Counted from the first letter of the stretch, positions 30,972 through 39,449 are shown. The stretch is DNA of 64,000 nt from JBGANR01 sp044222225 (GCA_044222225.1 JBGANR010000003.1:62001-126000); one strand, 5' to 3'. The notes: a model not told the origin generated them from the sequence alone. Translations and numbers: made by a program.

Positions 30972-31769
30972 GTGCGGTCCTTCAGCCCCTCACGCCTCAC
31001 CCCGCGGGGGCGCGCCGCCCGCGCAGCCGTCCTCGCCGCGGTGTCGGCGACCGCACTCGCCACCGCGGCGTGCGGTACCGGTCAGGTCACCCAGACCGGT
31101 ACACAGCTCGCCGTCGTCAACGGCGCAGGCGGCTATGTCGATGGAATCTCCTTGCGAGACGCGCATTTCGTGGCCCCACAGGCCGACGCCGCGAGCGTCT
31201 ACGGCAAGGGCGGCCCGTTCCAGCTCGTCTTCGTCGCCGCCGCCAACGGCGACATCGCGCCCGCGAAGGTCAAGCGGATCGAGCTGGTCGACTCCCCGAG
31301 CGCGAGCGTCAAGTACCGCAAGGCCGGCACCGCGACGCCTGCGACGAGCTCCGAGACGTCCGCGCCCTCGTCGGCCACGGCGACCTCGGCCAAGCCCGCC
31401 GACGACCCGACCGCCGGCGCGGAGAACGCGCCGACCGCGGACATGCTCCTCAACCCCGGCTGCTCGCTGTTCGTCGGTGACCAGACCGCGCGTCTGACGC
31501 AGGAGGCTGCGCCGACGTCGGCGGCGAGCACCTGCCCGTCCGACACCGCGGCCCGGCCGAGCGTCGTCGTCACCAATGCGACGGCCGTGCGCCCGGGTCT
31601 GACGACCAAGGTCAAGTTCACGTTCGACGTCGGCGGCCAGGACAAGAGCGTCGTGCTCGACGTCCCGGTCGACGCCGGAGCCGAGCTGACCCGCGATGCG
31701 GCGCCGCTGGGAACGCAGCCCGCCGAGGAGCACGGCGGCGAGCACGAAGGCGAGAAGGGCGGCCACTGA
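30972..31769 (+). CDS. lpqE: Secreted lipoprotein, LpqE-like (Rv3584)
   Basis: A 265-residue lipoprotein. The signal peptide ends SATALATAAC with C34 lipidated. The body begins GTGQVTQTGTQLAVVNGAGGYVDGISLRDAHFV and continues through a Thr/Ala/Ser-rich linker. A conserved beta-sandwich-like second part is CSLFVGDQTARL and TKVKFTFDVGGQDKSVVLDVPVDAG. The C-terminus is His/Glu-rich (EEHGGEHEGEKGGH) and could bind metal. GTG 30972 is chosen over GTG 30939 because AAGGGA lies 5 bases upstream. The position divergent from carD and before radA matches Rv3584. Function is unknown. Confidence 0.85.
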   Translation: MRSFSPSRLTPRGRAARAAVLAAVSATALATAACGTGQVTQTGTQLAVVNGAGGYVDGISLRDAHFVAPQADAASVYGKGGPFQLVFVAAANGDIAPAKVKRIELVDSPSASVKYRKAGTATPATSSETSAPSSATATSAKPADDPTAGAENAPTADMLLNPGCSLFVGDQTARLTQEAAPTSAASTCPSDTAARPSVVVTNATAVRPGLTTKVKFTFDVGGQDKSVVLDVPVDAGAELTRDAAPLGTQPAEEHGGEHEGEKGGH

Positions 31770-31802
31770 GCCGCCTCGCCGGGATGATCGACGCCGACCG
31801 AT

Positions 31803-31832
31803 CGCGTCGGCTCCGGCCGTCCGGCAGCTAGG
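31803..31832 (+). promoter_or_regulatory. 30-base sequence upstream of radA shared with 13157-13186
   Basis: It matches the sequence before the Rv0495c-like gene at 27 of 30 bases. Its end TAGGAC is a weak -10-like hexamer, but it lies only 3 bases before ATG 31838, and AGGA also serves as a ribosome-binding site. A shared regulator or a common promoter ancestor are both possible. Confidence 0.4.
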
Positions 31833-31837
31833 ACTCG

Positions 31838-33349
31838 ATGGCGAAACCACGTCCGACGTACGTCTGCTCGGCCTGCGGCCACCAGGTGGCCAAATGGGTG
31901 GGCCGCTGCCCCGACTGCGGCGCCTGGGGAACCGTCGAAGAAAAAGCACCCGTCACCGCCGCCCGCACCGCGGGCGGCGGTGTCGCGCCGCGTTCGGCCG
32001 CGCGACCGCTCACCGAGATCGACCCGTCCGAGTCGAAGGCCGTGTCCACCGGCGTCGGTGAACTCGACCGTGTGCTCGGCCGCGGCATCGTCCCCGGCAG
32101 CGTCGTGCTGCTGGCCGGCGAGCCGGGCGTCGGCAAATCGACCCTGCTGCTCGAGGTCGCGCGGCGCTGGGCGGAGGCCGGGCGACGCGCCCTCTACATC
32201 ACCGGCGAGGAGTCCGCGGGCCAGGTGCGGATGCGCGCCGAGCGCACGGACGCCGTCCACGAGAACGTGCTGCTCGCCGCCGAGACCGATCTGGCCACCG
32301 TGTTCGCGCACGTCGAGGAGACGGCGCCGACGCTCCTCGTCGTCGACTCCGTGCAGACGATGGTCGCCGCCGACGTCGACGGCGTCACGGGCGGCGTCAC
32401 GCAGATCCGGGCCGTGACGACGGCGCTGACCTCGCTGGCCAAGCACTCCGGCATCGCCGTGCTGCTCGTCGGGCACGTGACGAAGGACGGCGCGGTCGCC
32501 GGGCCGCGGTCGCTGGAACACCTGGTCGACGTCGTGCTCTCCTTCGAGGGCGACAAGCACAGCACGCTGCGCATGGTGCGCGGCATCAAGAACCGGTTCG
32601 GCGCCGCCGACGAGATCGGCTGCTTCGAGCAGCGCGAGGACGGCATCGCGGAGGTCTCCGATCCGTCGGGGCTGTTCCTGCATCACCGCGACGGCTCGGC
32701 GGTCGGCACGGCCGTCACCGTCGCCATGGACGGCCGGCGGGCGCTGCTCGGCGAGGTGCAGGGGCTCGTCGCGGAGTCGACGATGGCGTCCCCCCGGCGA
32801 GCCGTCAGCGGGCTCGACTCGGCCCGCGTCGCGATGATGCTCGCCGTGCTCGACGCCAACTGCAAGCTGGGGCTGTCCAATCACGAGGTCTACGCGTCGA
32901 CCGTCGGCGGCATGCGGCTGACCGAGCCGGCGTCGGACCTCGCCGTCACGCTGGCCATCACCTCCGCCATCAGCGGACGCGCCATGCGGGCGGGCACCGT
33001 CGCGCTCGGCGAGGTCGGCCTCGCGGGCGAGGTACGCCGCATCGCCGCCCTCCCCCGCCGGTTGGCGGAGGCGGCGCGCCTCGGTTTCACCACCGCGATC
33101 GTCCCCAAGGCCGGCGAACAGCCGACGCCGCCGCGGCTGGCGAAGGGCAAGACGATGACGCTCGTGCCCGTCGCGACGCTCGTGGAGGCGCTGTTGGCCG
33201 TCGGGCTGGCCAACGCGGCGCCGACGCGGCGCTCCGGCCCCTCCCGGCCACTCGCGACCGTCCACCCGATCGACCGGGAGACTCACGACAAACCGCGTCT
33301 GATCGAATGGGAATCACACGATCCGGGCCCCGACGACGGCGACTTCTGA
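31838..33349 (+). CDS. radA: DNA repair protein RadA
   Basis: A 503-residue RecA-like branch-migration helicase acting in recombinational repair. A four-cysteine zinc finger opens it (C10, C13, C24, C27: CSACGHQ and CPDCGAWG). The RecA core has Walker A GEPGVGKST and the RadA-specific motif RGIKNRFGAADEIGCFE. The C-terminal Lon-protease-like domain includes NHEVYASTVGGMRLTEPASDLAV and LGEVGLAGEVRRI. The C-terminal tail of about 40 residues is extended. It is followed 62 bases later by disA, the usual actinobacterial and firmicute pairing. Confidence 0.96.
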   Translation: MAKPRPTYVCSACGHQVAKWVGRCPDCGAWGTVEEKAPVTAARTAGGGVAPRSAARPLTEIDPSESKAVSTGVGELDRVLGRGIVPGSVVLLAGEPGVGKSTLLLEVARRWAEAGRRALYITGEESAGQVRMRAERTDAVHENVLLAAETDLATVFAHVEETAPTLLVVDSVQTMVAADVDGVTGGVTQIRAVTTALTSLAKHSGIAVLLVGHVTKDGAVAGPRSLEHLVDVVLSFEGDKHSTLRMVRGIKNRFGAADEIGCFEQREDGIAEVSDPSGLFLHHRDGSAVGTAVTVAMDGRRALLGEVQGLVAESTMASPRRAVSGLDSARVAMMLAVLDANCKLGLSNHEVYASTVGGMRLTEPASDLAVTLAITSAISGRAMRAGTVALGEVGLAGEVRRIAALPRRLAEAARLGFTTAIVPKAGEQPTPPRLAKGKTMTLVPVATLVEALLAVGLANAAPTRRSGPSRPLATVHPIDRETHDKPRLIEWESHDPGPDDGDF

Positions 33350-33411
33350 GCGCCGGCCGCGTGGCCGGACCTCGCGCCCGGCAACCGACACACCACACCG
33401 CAGGAGCCCCG

Positions 33412-34485
33412 ATGGACGACCCTCACAACAAGCTGCGCTCGGCGATCGCCCGCATCGCGCCGGGCACGCCGCTGCGAGACGGTCTCGAACGCATCCTGCG
33501 CGGCCGCACCGGTGCCCTCATCGTCATCGGTCACGACGAGACCGTCGAGAAGATCTGCGACGGCGGCTTCCGCCTCGACGTCGAATTCAAGCCGACGCGG
33601 CTGCGTGAGCTCTCGAAGATGGACGGCGCCGTCGTGCTCTCGACGGACGGCCGGCGCATCGTCCGAGCCAACGTCCAGCTCGTGCCCGATCCCTCGATCC
33701 CGACCGTCGAATCCGGCACCCGCCACCGCGCCGCCGAGCGCACGGCCGTGCAGACCGGCTACCCCGTCGTGTCGGTCAGTCAGTCGATGTCCATCGTCTC
33801 GGTGTACGTCGACACCCATCGGTACGTCGTCGAGGGCTCCGGGGCCATCCTCTCCCGCGCGAACCTCACCATCTCCACCCTCGAGCGCTACAAGGCGCGC
33901 CTGGACGACGTCGAGGCCGCGTTGTCGCGCAACGAGATCGAAGACGACGTGACGCTGCGCGATGCGATGACGCTCGTGCAGCGACTCGAACTGGTCCGTC
34001 GCATGTCGATCGAGGTGGCCGGGCACGTCATCGAGCTGGGCAGCGACGGCAGGCAACTGTCGCTGCAGTTGGAGGAGCTGGTCTCCGACAACGACTCGGT
34101 GCGCGAGCTCGTCGCCCGCGACTACGTCTCCAGCGTCGATCCGCCCGCCACCGCCGAGCTCGAGGCGGCCCTGGCCAACCTCGACGCCCTCGGCGACAAC
34201 GAGCTGCTCGACCTGCGAGCGCTCGCGACGGCGTTCGGCTACCCGGCCACGCTCGACGCCCAGGACATGTCGATGACGCCCCGCGGCTACCGGATGCTCG
34301 CCCGCATCCCCCGGCTGCAGTTCGCCCACATCGACCGGCTGGTGCGGACGTTCGGCTCGCTCCAGGGCCTCCTGGCGGCGACGGCCGACGACCTGCAGGC
34401 GATCGAGGGCATCGGCTCGATCTGGAGCCGACACGTCCGCGAGGGTCTGTCGCGGCTGGCCGAGTCGAGCCTGGAGCGCTTCTGA
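33412..34485 (+). CDS. disA: DNA integrity scanning diadenylate cyclase DisA
   Basis: A 357-residue protein that makes c-di-AMP from two ATP and scans DNA for branched structures. The DAC domain motifs are KMDGAVVLSTDGRRIVRANVQL (DGA) and ESGTRHRAAERTA (RHR). A linker helix region (residues 150-280) follows. The C-terminal HhH domain LVRTFGSLQGLLAATADDLQAIEGIGSIWSRHVREGL binds DNA. ATG 33412 has AGGAG seven bases upstream. It follows radA, which in Bacillus modulates DisA activity. Palindrome B2 lies just past the stop. Confidence 0.96.
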   Translation: MDDPHNKLRSAIARIAPGTPLRDGLERILRGRTGALIVIGHDETVEKICDGGFRLDVEFKPTRLRELSKMDGAVVLSTDGRRIVRANVQLVPDPSIPTVESGTRHRAAERTAVQTGYPVVSVSQSMSIVSVYVDTHRYVVEGSGAILSRANLTISTLERYKARLDDVEAALSRNEIEDDVTLRDAMTLVQRLELVRRMSIEVAGHVIELGSDGRQLSLQLEELVSDNDSVRELVARDYVSSVDPPATAELEAALANLDALGDNELLDLRALATAFGYPATLDAQDMSMTPRGYRMLARIPRLQFAHIDRLVRTFGSLQGLLAATADDLQAIEGIGSIWSRHVREGLSRLAESSLERF

Positions 34486-34491
34486 CGCGGT

Positions 34492-34575
34492 TACCGACCG
34501 GTACCTGTCGCTGAGCGAGTCGACGCGACGATATCCGCCGCGTCGACTCGCTCAGCTGTCGATTCCGTCAGGTAC
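34492..34575. repeat. Structured palindromic element, family B, copy 2 (probable bidirectional terminator)
   Basis: It begins with the same 22 bases as 27108 (TACCGACCGGTACCTGTCGC then TG). A perfect 17-base inner stem (34511-34527 with 34539-34555) has an 11-base loop with ATATCC. It ends CAGGTACGGAC. The inner stem sequence differs from copy 1, so the pairing is conserved rather than the bases. It lies between convergent disA and the next gene. Confidence 0.8.
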
Positions 34576-34578
34576 GGA

Positions 34579-35283
34579 CTAGACCGCGCCGACCGCCTTG
34601 ATCGCGAACGGGACGTTCGGGCCGCGCTTGGTACCGACCTGCGCATAGGCGAAGTAGTCGCCCGGACCGACGGACTTGCGCTCCTCCGGCGTGCAGGCGC
34701 CCGGCGCGGACGTCTTGCCGCCCCAGGTGATCTCGAACGTCACGCGCTCGCTCGGCTGCAGCTGCTGGAAGGCCTCGCCCTCCTCCTTGGCGCAGTCGAA
34801 GTTCGACCACAGCCGCTTGCCGTCGAGCGTCGAGACGACCACCTGCTGCATCCGCTTGCCGACGTCACGCGTGCAGTTGGTCAGGCCGACGTTCGTCGTC
34901 ACGACGGTGAACTTCGGCTCGTCGCCGACGCGGACCGTCGGATCCATCTGCAGGTAGACGGCGATGTTCTCGTCCGGGCAGAACCCGCCGACCGGCACCG
35001 GGACCGGCGCCGTCAGCGACGGCGACGAGGTCGGGACGCCCGACGCGGGCGTCTGACCGGGCGCAGCGGCGGCCGACGAGGTCGGCGCGGCGGGCGCGGG
35101 CGACTCCGACGAGGGCGCGGCCGTCGTCTCGGCCGCCGCCGAGCGCGGATCGCTGCCGTCGCCGCCCGTCAGAGCGATGACCAGAGCCACGACACCGACC
35201 AGCGCGGCGACGAGGATCACAGCCGCGACGAGGCGCCGCCGCCAGTAGATCTCGGGCGAGAGTGGGCCATGTGGTTCGAACAC
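34579..35283 (-). CDS. Single-pass membrane protein, Rv3587c-like
   Basis: A 234-residue protein starting GTG 35283. Cytoplasmic residues 1-17, one membrane helix (LVAAVILVAALVGVVALVIALTG), a Ser/Ala/Pro-rich linker of about 65 residues, then an exported domain. The domain, from FCPDENIAVYLQMDPTVRVGDEPKFTVVTTNVGLTNCTRDVGKRMQQ to ITWGGKTSAPGACTPEERKSVGPGDYFAYAQVGTKRGPNVPFAI, has three or four cysteines and resembles an Ig-like fold. The function is unknown. The position between disA and carbonic anhydrase matches Rv3587c. Confidence 0.85.
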   Translation of the reverse strand: MFEPHGPLSPEIYWRRRLVAAVILVAALVGVVALVIALTGGDGSDPRSAAAETTAAPSSESPAPAAPTSSAAAAPGQTPASGVPTSSPSLTAPVPVPVGGFCPDENIAVYLQMDPTVRVGDEPKFTVVTTNVGLTNCTRDVGKRMQQVVVSTLDGKRLWSNFDCAKEEGEAFQQLQPSERVTFEITWGGKTSAPGACTPEERKSVGPGDYFAYAQVGTKRGPNVPFAIKAVGAV

Positions 35284-35367
35284 GGGGTCAACGCTAGGGC
35301 GTCGGCACCGGGCGACCGGTCAGGCCCGGCGGCGTGTCGGCGATTCGCGCACCGAACGCGTCACCGA

Positions 35368-36012
35368 TCAGACGAGCGGGTTCGTCTCCCCGGTGTCTTC
35401 ACCGACGTCGCCGATCGCGGCGCGCAGCTGAGCGCGCCCCTCGGCGAGCCGGTACGTCAGCCCCACGATCGCGACCTTGCCGGCCTCCACCCGCTTGGCG
35501 ATGAGCCGGGACCGCGCCATGATGAGCCGTCCCGTCTCGATGACGTGGCGGGCCTCGAACTCGTCGACCCGCTCCATGCCCTCGCTGCGGCCGGCGAGGA
35601 TGGACGGTGTGACCCGCTCGACGATGTCGCGGATGTAGCCGGGCGGGATCTCGAGGTTGTCGAGGGCGTCGAGGGTCGCCGCGACGGCGCCGCACGAGTC
35701 GTGGCCGAGGATGACGATGAGCGGCACGTCGAGGACCTCGGTGGCGTACTCGATCGAGCCGATGACGGAGCCGTCGAGGATGTGACCCGCCGTACGGACG
35801 ACGAACATGTCGCCGAGCCCCTGGTCGAAGATGATCTCGGCCGCGACACGCGAATCGGCGCAGCCGAAGAGGACGACCATCGGATTCTGTCCGTCGGCGA
35901 GCCGCTCCCTGTCGGCGATCCCCTGGCTCGGATGGACGGACACGCCGCTGACGAAGCGCTCGTTGCCGTCCCGGAGATTCGCCCAGGCCTCGGCCGGTGT
36001 CATGCGCTTCAT
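35368..36012 (-). CDS. canB: Beta-class carbonic anhydrase
   Basis: A 214-residue zinc enzyme interconverting CO2 and bicarbonate. Zinc ligands are C51 in CADSR, H104 and C107 in HDSCG; the D53-R55 dyad of the beta class is present. The N-terminal helix AWANLRDGNERFVSG is typical. The start is ATG 36012. It sits between the Rv3587c-like gene and divergent mutY, as Rv3588c does. The short intergenic gap (36013-36072) serves both promoters. No signal peptide; cytoplasmic. Confidence 0.95.
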   Translation of the reverse strand: MKRMTPAEAWANLRDGNERFVSGVSVHPSQGIADRERLADGQNPMVVLFGCADSRVAAEIIFDQGLGDMFVVRTAGHILDGSVIGSIEYATEVLDVPLIVILGHDSCGAVAATLDALDNLEIPPGYIRDIVERVTPSILAGRSEGMERVDEFEARHVIETGRLIMARSRLIAKRVEAGKVAIVGLTYRLAEGRAQLRAAIGDVGEDTGETNPLV

Positions 36013-36072
36013 CGGATCGAACCGTGCCGTCGAGGTGCGCCTGCAGCCCGCGTGGATGACATGGTGAATGGC

Positions 36073-36939
36073 ATGACGAAAGTCTTACACCGCGAGCTCC
36101 TCGATTGGTTCGCGGCCAACGAACGGCCGCTGCCGTGGCGCGAGGCCGGCGTCGACGGCTGGGGCGTGCTGGTGAGCGAGGTGATGAGCCAGCAGACGCC
36201 GGTCGCCCGCGTCGCGCCGGTGTGGCGGGAGTGGATGCGACGCTGGCCGCGGCCGTCCGACCTGGCCGCGGAGACCACCGGCGAGGTCGTCCGGGCGTGG
36301 GGTCGGCTCGGCTATCCGCGCCGGGCGATGCGTCTGCAGCAGGCGGCCGCCGCCGTCGCCGCCGAGCACGGCGACGTCGTGCCCGCCGACGTCGAAACCC
36401 TCGAATCGCTGCCCGGCATCGGCACGTACACGGCTCGAGCGGTCGCCGCCTTCGCGTACGGCGCGGCGGTGCCGGTCGTCGACACCAACGTGCGACGCGT
36501 CCACTCCCGGGTGGTGCGCGGCGTCGCCGACGCGTCGCCGTCGAAGGCCGAGCTCGCGCTCGTCGCCGCGCTGCTGCCGGAGACCGGCGCCGCACGGTTC
36601 TCGGCGGCCGTCATGGAGTTCGGTGCGCTCGTCTGCACGGCCCGCGGGCCGTCCTGCGCCGACTGCCCGCTCAGTTCGTGCGCCTGGCGCACGGCCGGCT
36701 TCCCCGTCGCCGACGCCCCGCGCAAGCCGGCGCAACGCTACGAGGGCACCGATCGCCAGGCCCGCGGCCGGATCCTCGGGGTGCTGCGCGCGTCGCGGGA
36801 ACCCGTCGCGGCGGCGTTGTTCGACGCGGCCTGGCCCGCCGACGCCGTCCAGCGCGAGCGCGCGCTGGCGTCGCTGCTGGCCGACGGCCTGGTGGTCGCG
36901 GCCGGCGCGGAGCGCTATGCGCTGGCGGGCGAGGGCTGA
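36073..36939 (+). CDS. mutY: A/G-specific adenine glycosylase MutY
   Basis: A 288-residue base-excision repair enzyme removing adenine opposite 8-oxoguanine. It carries WGVLVSEVMSQQTPVARVAPVWREWMRRWP with the catalytic Glu, the HhH motif LESLPGIGTYTARAVAAFAYG followed by catalytic Asp in VVDTNVRRV, and a 4Fe-4S cluster CTARGPSCADCPLSSC. It lacks the C-terminal NUDT-type 8-oxoG recognition domain in full length, as in other actinobacteria. ATG 36073 is preferred; ATG 36061 in the same frame is an alternative. It is divergent from carbonic anhydrase. Confidence 0.95.
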   Translation: MTKVLHRELLDWFAANERPLPWREAGVDGWGVLVSEVMSQQTPVARVAPVWREWMRRWPRPSDLAAETTGEVVRAWGRLGYPRRAMRLQQAAAAVAAEHGDVVPADVETLESLPGIGTYTARAVAAFAYGAAVPVVDTNVRRVHSRVVRGVADASPSKAELALVAALLPETGAARFSAAVMEFGALVCTARGPSCADCPLSSCAWRTAGFPVADAPRKPAQRYEGTDRQARGRILGVLRASREPVAAALFDAAWPADAVQRERALASLLADGLVVAAGAERYALAGEG

Positions 36940-36961
36940 GGGGCCGTGTCCCGCGGCACGC

Positions 36962-37747
36962 TCAGCGGCCGAGCACCGAGCCGAGGAAGGCCTCGACGGC
37001 GCCCCGGTACACCGCGGGTCGCTCGTCGTGCAGCAGGTGTCCGGCGCCGGGCACCCGCAGATACCGCGTCTCATCCGCACGGGCGCCCCGCGCCGCGGCC
37101 ATCTCGGCCATCTGGCCCGGCGGCGTGACGCCCGCACCGGCCTCGATGAGCAGTGCCGGGCACGTCGTGGCCCGCCACTGCTCGGAGAAGTCCCGAAGGC
37201 CCCACTCCGACGCGATGCCGTCCCAGACGCCGATGTCACCGTGCGGCACGCCGTCGACGAAGGACCGCGCGAAATAGCGCCCCGCGACGTCGCCGAAGAA
37301 GTCGAGCAGGTGAGCCTCGCCGTCGAAGCGGGCCGGCCAGGTGTCGAACCACGGCCGCCAGTCGCCCGTCGTCCGGCCCCGGAAGTCCGGCGCCATGTCC
37401 TCGACGACGAGCGCCCGCACCAGCTCCGGATACGCCGCCGCCGTGCACCAGCCGTGCAGGCCGCCCATCGAATGGCCGATGACGATCGCCGGTCCGCGGT
37501 CGATCATCGTCAGGTGCTCGGCGACGTCGGCGACGAAACTCTCGGTCGAATACGCCGACGCTCCCGCCCGCGCATCCTCGGCGCCCCGATGTCCGGCGGC
37601 GTCGATGGCGAACACCGGGCCGTAGCGCCGCAGCCACGGCACCTGATCCGCCCAGCTCGCGGCGCTCCCCATGAGCCCGTGCAGCAACAGGATCGGCGGA
37701 CCGGACGCGTCGCCCCCGTACTCGTACCGCCCGCCGCACGTCGACAT
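36962..37747 (-). CDS. Alpha/beta-fold hydrolase (Rv3591c-like)
   Basis: A 261-residue alpha/beta hydrolase. The oxyanion HG motif is LLHGLMGSAASW, the nucleophile elbow is VIGHSMGGLHG with Ser, and the catalytic His is in GAGHLLHDERP. The Asp is probably in LLIEAGAG or nearby, so it is not unequivocal. The start at 37747 (MSTCGGRYEYGGD) fits the domain. The substrate is unknown. It is convergent with mutY and divergent from the MhuD-like gene, matching Rv3590c-Rv3592 order. Confidence 0.88.
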   Translation of the reverse strand: MSTCGGRYEYGGDASGPPILLLHGLMGSAASWADQVPWLRRYGPVFAIDAAGHRGAEDARAGASAYSTESFVADVAEHLTMIDRGPAIVIGHSMGGLHGWCTAAAYPELVRALVVEDMAPDFRGRTTGDWRPWFDTWPARFDGEAHLLDFFGDVAGRYFARSFVDGVPHGDIGVWDGIASEWGLRDFSEQWRATTCPALLIEAGAGVTPPGQMAEMAAARGARADETRYLRVPGAGHLLHDERPAVYRGAVEAFLGSVLGR

Positions 37748-37832
37748 GGCGGCCAGGGTAACGCGCCGGCGGCTCGTCCAGGCATGCTCGGGTGACGGCC
37801 GCACCGGACCGGATCATCTAGCGTCGTCAGAC

Positions 37833-38138
37833 ATGAGCGTCGTCAAGATCAATGCCATCTCCGTGCCCGCCGAGGCCGGTACGGAACTCGAGAAGCGCTT
37901 CGCCGCCCGCGCCGGCGCCGTCGACGGGGCCCCCGGCTTCCGGCGGTTCCAGTTGCTGCGTCCCGTGGCCGGCGAGACGCGCTACTTCGTGCTCACGGAA
38001 TGGGACAGCGAGGAGGACTTCCGGGCCTGGGCCGACGGACCCGCGCGGCAGGCGCACGGCGGCGCCCGCAAGCCGGTCGCGACGGGCGCCGACCTGCTGG
38101 AGTTCGAGGTCGTCCTGGACAGCCCGGCGCAAGACTGA
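37833..38138 (+). CDS. mhuD: Heme-degrading monooxygenase, MhuD-like
   Basis: A 101-residue ferredoxin-like ABM-fold protein that binds heme and opens it to release iron without CO, giving mycobilins in M. tuberculosis MhuD (Rv3592). The three residues known to matter there are present at identical positions: N7 (KINAI), W66 (FRAWADGP) and the axial H75 (RQAHGG). It works as a homodimer in the cytoplasm. A -10-like TAGCGT (37820-37825) with 7 bases to ATG 37833 suggests a leaderless transcript. Iron regulation is plausible, but no IdeR box was found. Confidence 0.9.
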   Translation: MSVVKINAISVPAEAGTELEKRFAARAGAVDGAPGFRRFQLLRPVAGETRYFVLTEWDSEEDFRAWADGPARQAHGGARKPVATGADLLEFEVVLDSPAQD

Positions 38139-38218
38139 CGAGGCACGACGCCGGATCGCTTGCAGGCGTGACAGCCGGTCACGTACACCTGGTTAGGTCA
38201 CCTACCAGAGGAGCGCCC

Positions 38219-38887
38219 ATGACAAGCCCCGACGTCGATCGCACCGCCACCCGTCGAGAGATCGCCGACGTCCTCGTGAAGGCGCTCGAACGCCGACACG
38301 AGGTTCTCGACGCGATCGTCGAGAGCGCCGACCGAGCGGAGGCCAACGCCGCCGTCCGGGCACTGCTCGACACCGATGAGGCGGCCGCCGACGCCGTCCT
38401 GGGACTGCAGTTCACCCGGCTGACGAAGGTGGAGCGCCGCAAGATCGCCAAGGAGCTCGCGGACGCCGACGCGACGCTCACCTTCGTCCTCGCCGAGCGG
38501 CCCGCCGCCACCGGCACCGACGTCCAGTTGCGTGCCTTCGACGCCGTGGCCGACCGCGAACTCTTCGCGGTCCGCACGTCCGAGCTCCACGTGGCCGGTG
38601 ACGGCTCCGGCGCCCCGGCCGGGGACGTCGACGACGAGATCGCCGCCGCGATCCGCCGCATCGTCGACGACGAGGCCGCCTGGCTCGTCGCCGTCGACGC
38701 CTCAGCCGACGCGAACGTGGGGCTCGTCTTCGGCGAGCTGGCCAACGGCGAGATCGACCTGCGCGTCTGGATCGCCCCCGAGCACCGTAAACGCGGCTAC
38801 GCCACCGCCGCGATGCGTCGTGCACGCCGCGAGATCGCCGGGCTGTTCCCGGGCGTTCCGATGGTCATCCGTGCGCCGGGCGTCTGA
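38219..38887 (+). CDS. GyrA-like coiled-coil fused to a GNAT-type acetyltransferase fold
   Basis: A 222-residue protein. Residues 10-95 closely follow the GyrA/ParC coiled-coil that leads from the breakage-reunion domain (LVKALERRHEVLDAIVES, AVRALLDTDEAAADAVLGLQFTRLTKVERRKIAKELADAD). That helix pair normally closes the DNA exit gate and its Mycobacterium counterpart is LMRRLAALERQ-like. The C-terminal 100 residues include VGLVFGELANGEIDLRVWIAPEHRKRGYATAAMRRARREI, a GNAT acetyl-CoA loop. AGAGGAG lies before ATG 38219. The fusion suggests a protein interacting with gyrase or mimicking its exit gate; this is inference. Confidence 0.75.
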   Translation: MTSPDVDRTATRREIADVLVKALERRHEVLDAIVESADRAEANAAVRALLDTDEAAADAVLGLQFTRLTKVERRKIAKELADADATLTFVLAERPAATGTDVQLRAFDAVADRELFAVRTSELHVAGDGSGAPAGDVDDEIAAAIRRIVDDEAAWLVAVDASADANVGLVFGELANGEIDLRVWIAPEHRKRGYATAAMRRARREIAGLFPGVPMVIRAPGV

Positions 38888-38919
38888 CAGCCCCGGACCG
38901 CGAGAATTACGCTGAGCCC

Positions 38920-39090
38920 ATGAGCAACGACAACGGGTGGTACTACAACGTGACGACCGGCGAGGTGACCCACGGCAAGGTCGGCGACGTCCTCGACCGC
39001 ATGGGCCCCTACCCCGACCGGGCCACGGCCGAGCGAGCCTTGGAGATCGTGCGCGAGCGCAATGCCCGCGCAGACGCCGACGACGACTGA
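38920..39090 (+). CDS. Small conserved protein of 56 residues (SPOR-like)
   Basis: ATG 38920 opens a 56-codon frame beginning MSNDNGWYYNVTTGEVTHGK and ending ARADADDD. The pattern WYYNxxTGEVxxGKxxxxxDRMGPY with DRxxAExAL recurs widely as a short methionine-rich or SPOR-like actinobacterial protein. It is recalled as a family, not verified. It is acidic, without signal or membrane segment. There is no strong ribosome-binding site. It follows the GyrA-coil/GNAT gene by 32 bases and ends in front of a strong hairpin. Function is unknown. Confidence 0.75.
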   Translation: MSNDNGWYYNVTTGEVTHGKVGDVLDRMGPYPDRATAERALEIVRERNARADADDD

Positions 39091-39106
39091 CAAGCCCCAC
39101 AGCGCG

Positions 39107-39140
39107 CCGTGAGAGACGCGCCTGCGCGCGTCTCTCACGG
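39107..39140. terminator. Strong bidirectional hairpin terminator
   Basis: A perfect 14-base stem, CCGTGAGAGACGCG (39107-39120) and its complement (39127-39140), with a 6-base loop. It separates the 56-residue gene (plus) from the 47-residue membrane protein gene (minus), so it can end both transcripts. Confidence 0.8.
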
Positions 39141-39166
39141 CGGTCCCGCCGCCGCCGGAACCCGCC

Positions 39167-39310
39167 TCAGCCCGCCGAGGCGAGCACCAGGAGCAGCAGC
39201 GAGACGACGCCGCCGAGCGCCGCCAGCATCGCGGTCACCCGGTAGAGCCGTACCCGCGCCGCCGAGGCCACCGTCGCGGCAGGGACGTCATGCATCGTGG
39301 TGGTCACCAT
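39167..39310 (-). CDS. Tiny membrane protein, 47 residues
   Basis: ATG 39310 opens a 47-codon frame with an AAAGGAG ribosome-binding site six bases upstream, which is stronger than most in the window. The peptide is 20 polar residues followed by one membrane helix near the C-terminus (AMLAALGGVVSLLLLVLASAG). No homologue is recognised. It lies between two hairpin terminators (39107 and 39412), so it is a single-gene unit transcribed opposite its upstream neighbour. Its small size means it would be missed by most gene callers. Candidate roles are accessory subunit or stress peptide, without evidence. Confidence 0.65.
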   Translation of the reverse strand: MVTTTMHDVPAATVASAARVRLYRVTAMLAALGGVVSLLLLVLASAG

Positions 39311-39411
39311 GTCCACTCCTTTCGCCAGATCCCCCTACCGTGACCAGTGTGACGCATGTGACTCCTGTTACGCCAGAGGCGATTTCGGGCGCACCAGAGG
39401 TCGCCGACGAC

Positions 39412-39449
39412 AAAGGGGCGGCATCCCGCGAACGGGATGCCGCCCCTTT
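39412..39449. terminator. Strong hairpin terminator after clpC
   Basis: A 17-base perfect stem starting AAAGGGGCGGCATCCCG (39412-39428) with its complement at 39433-39449 and a CGAA tetraloop. It is the strongest intrinsic-type hairpin in the window and lies 43 bases past the clpC stop, ending in CTTTGTC on the minus strand. Confidence 0.85.
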
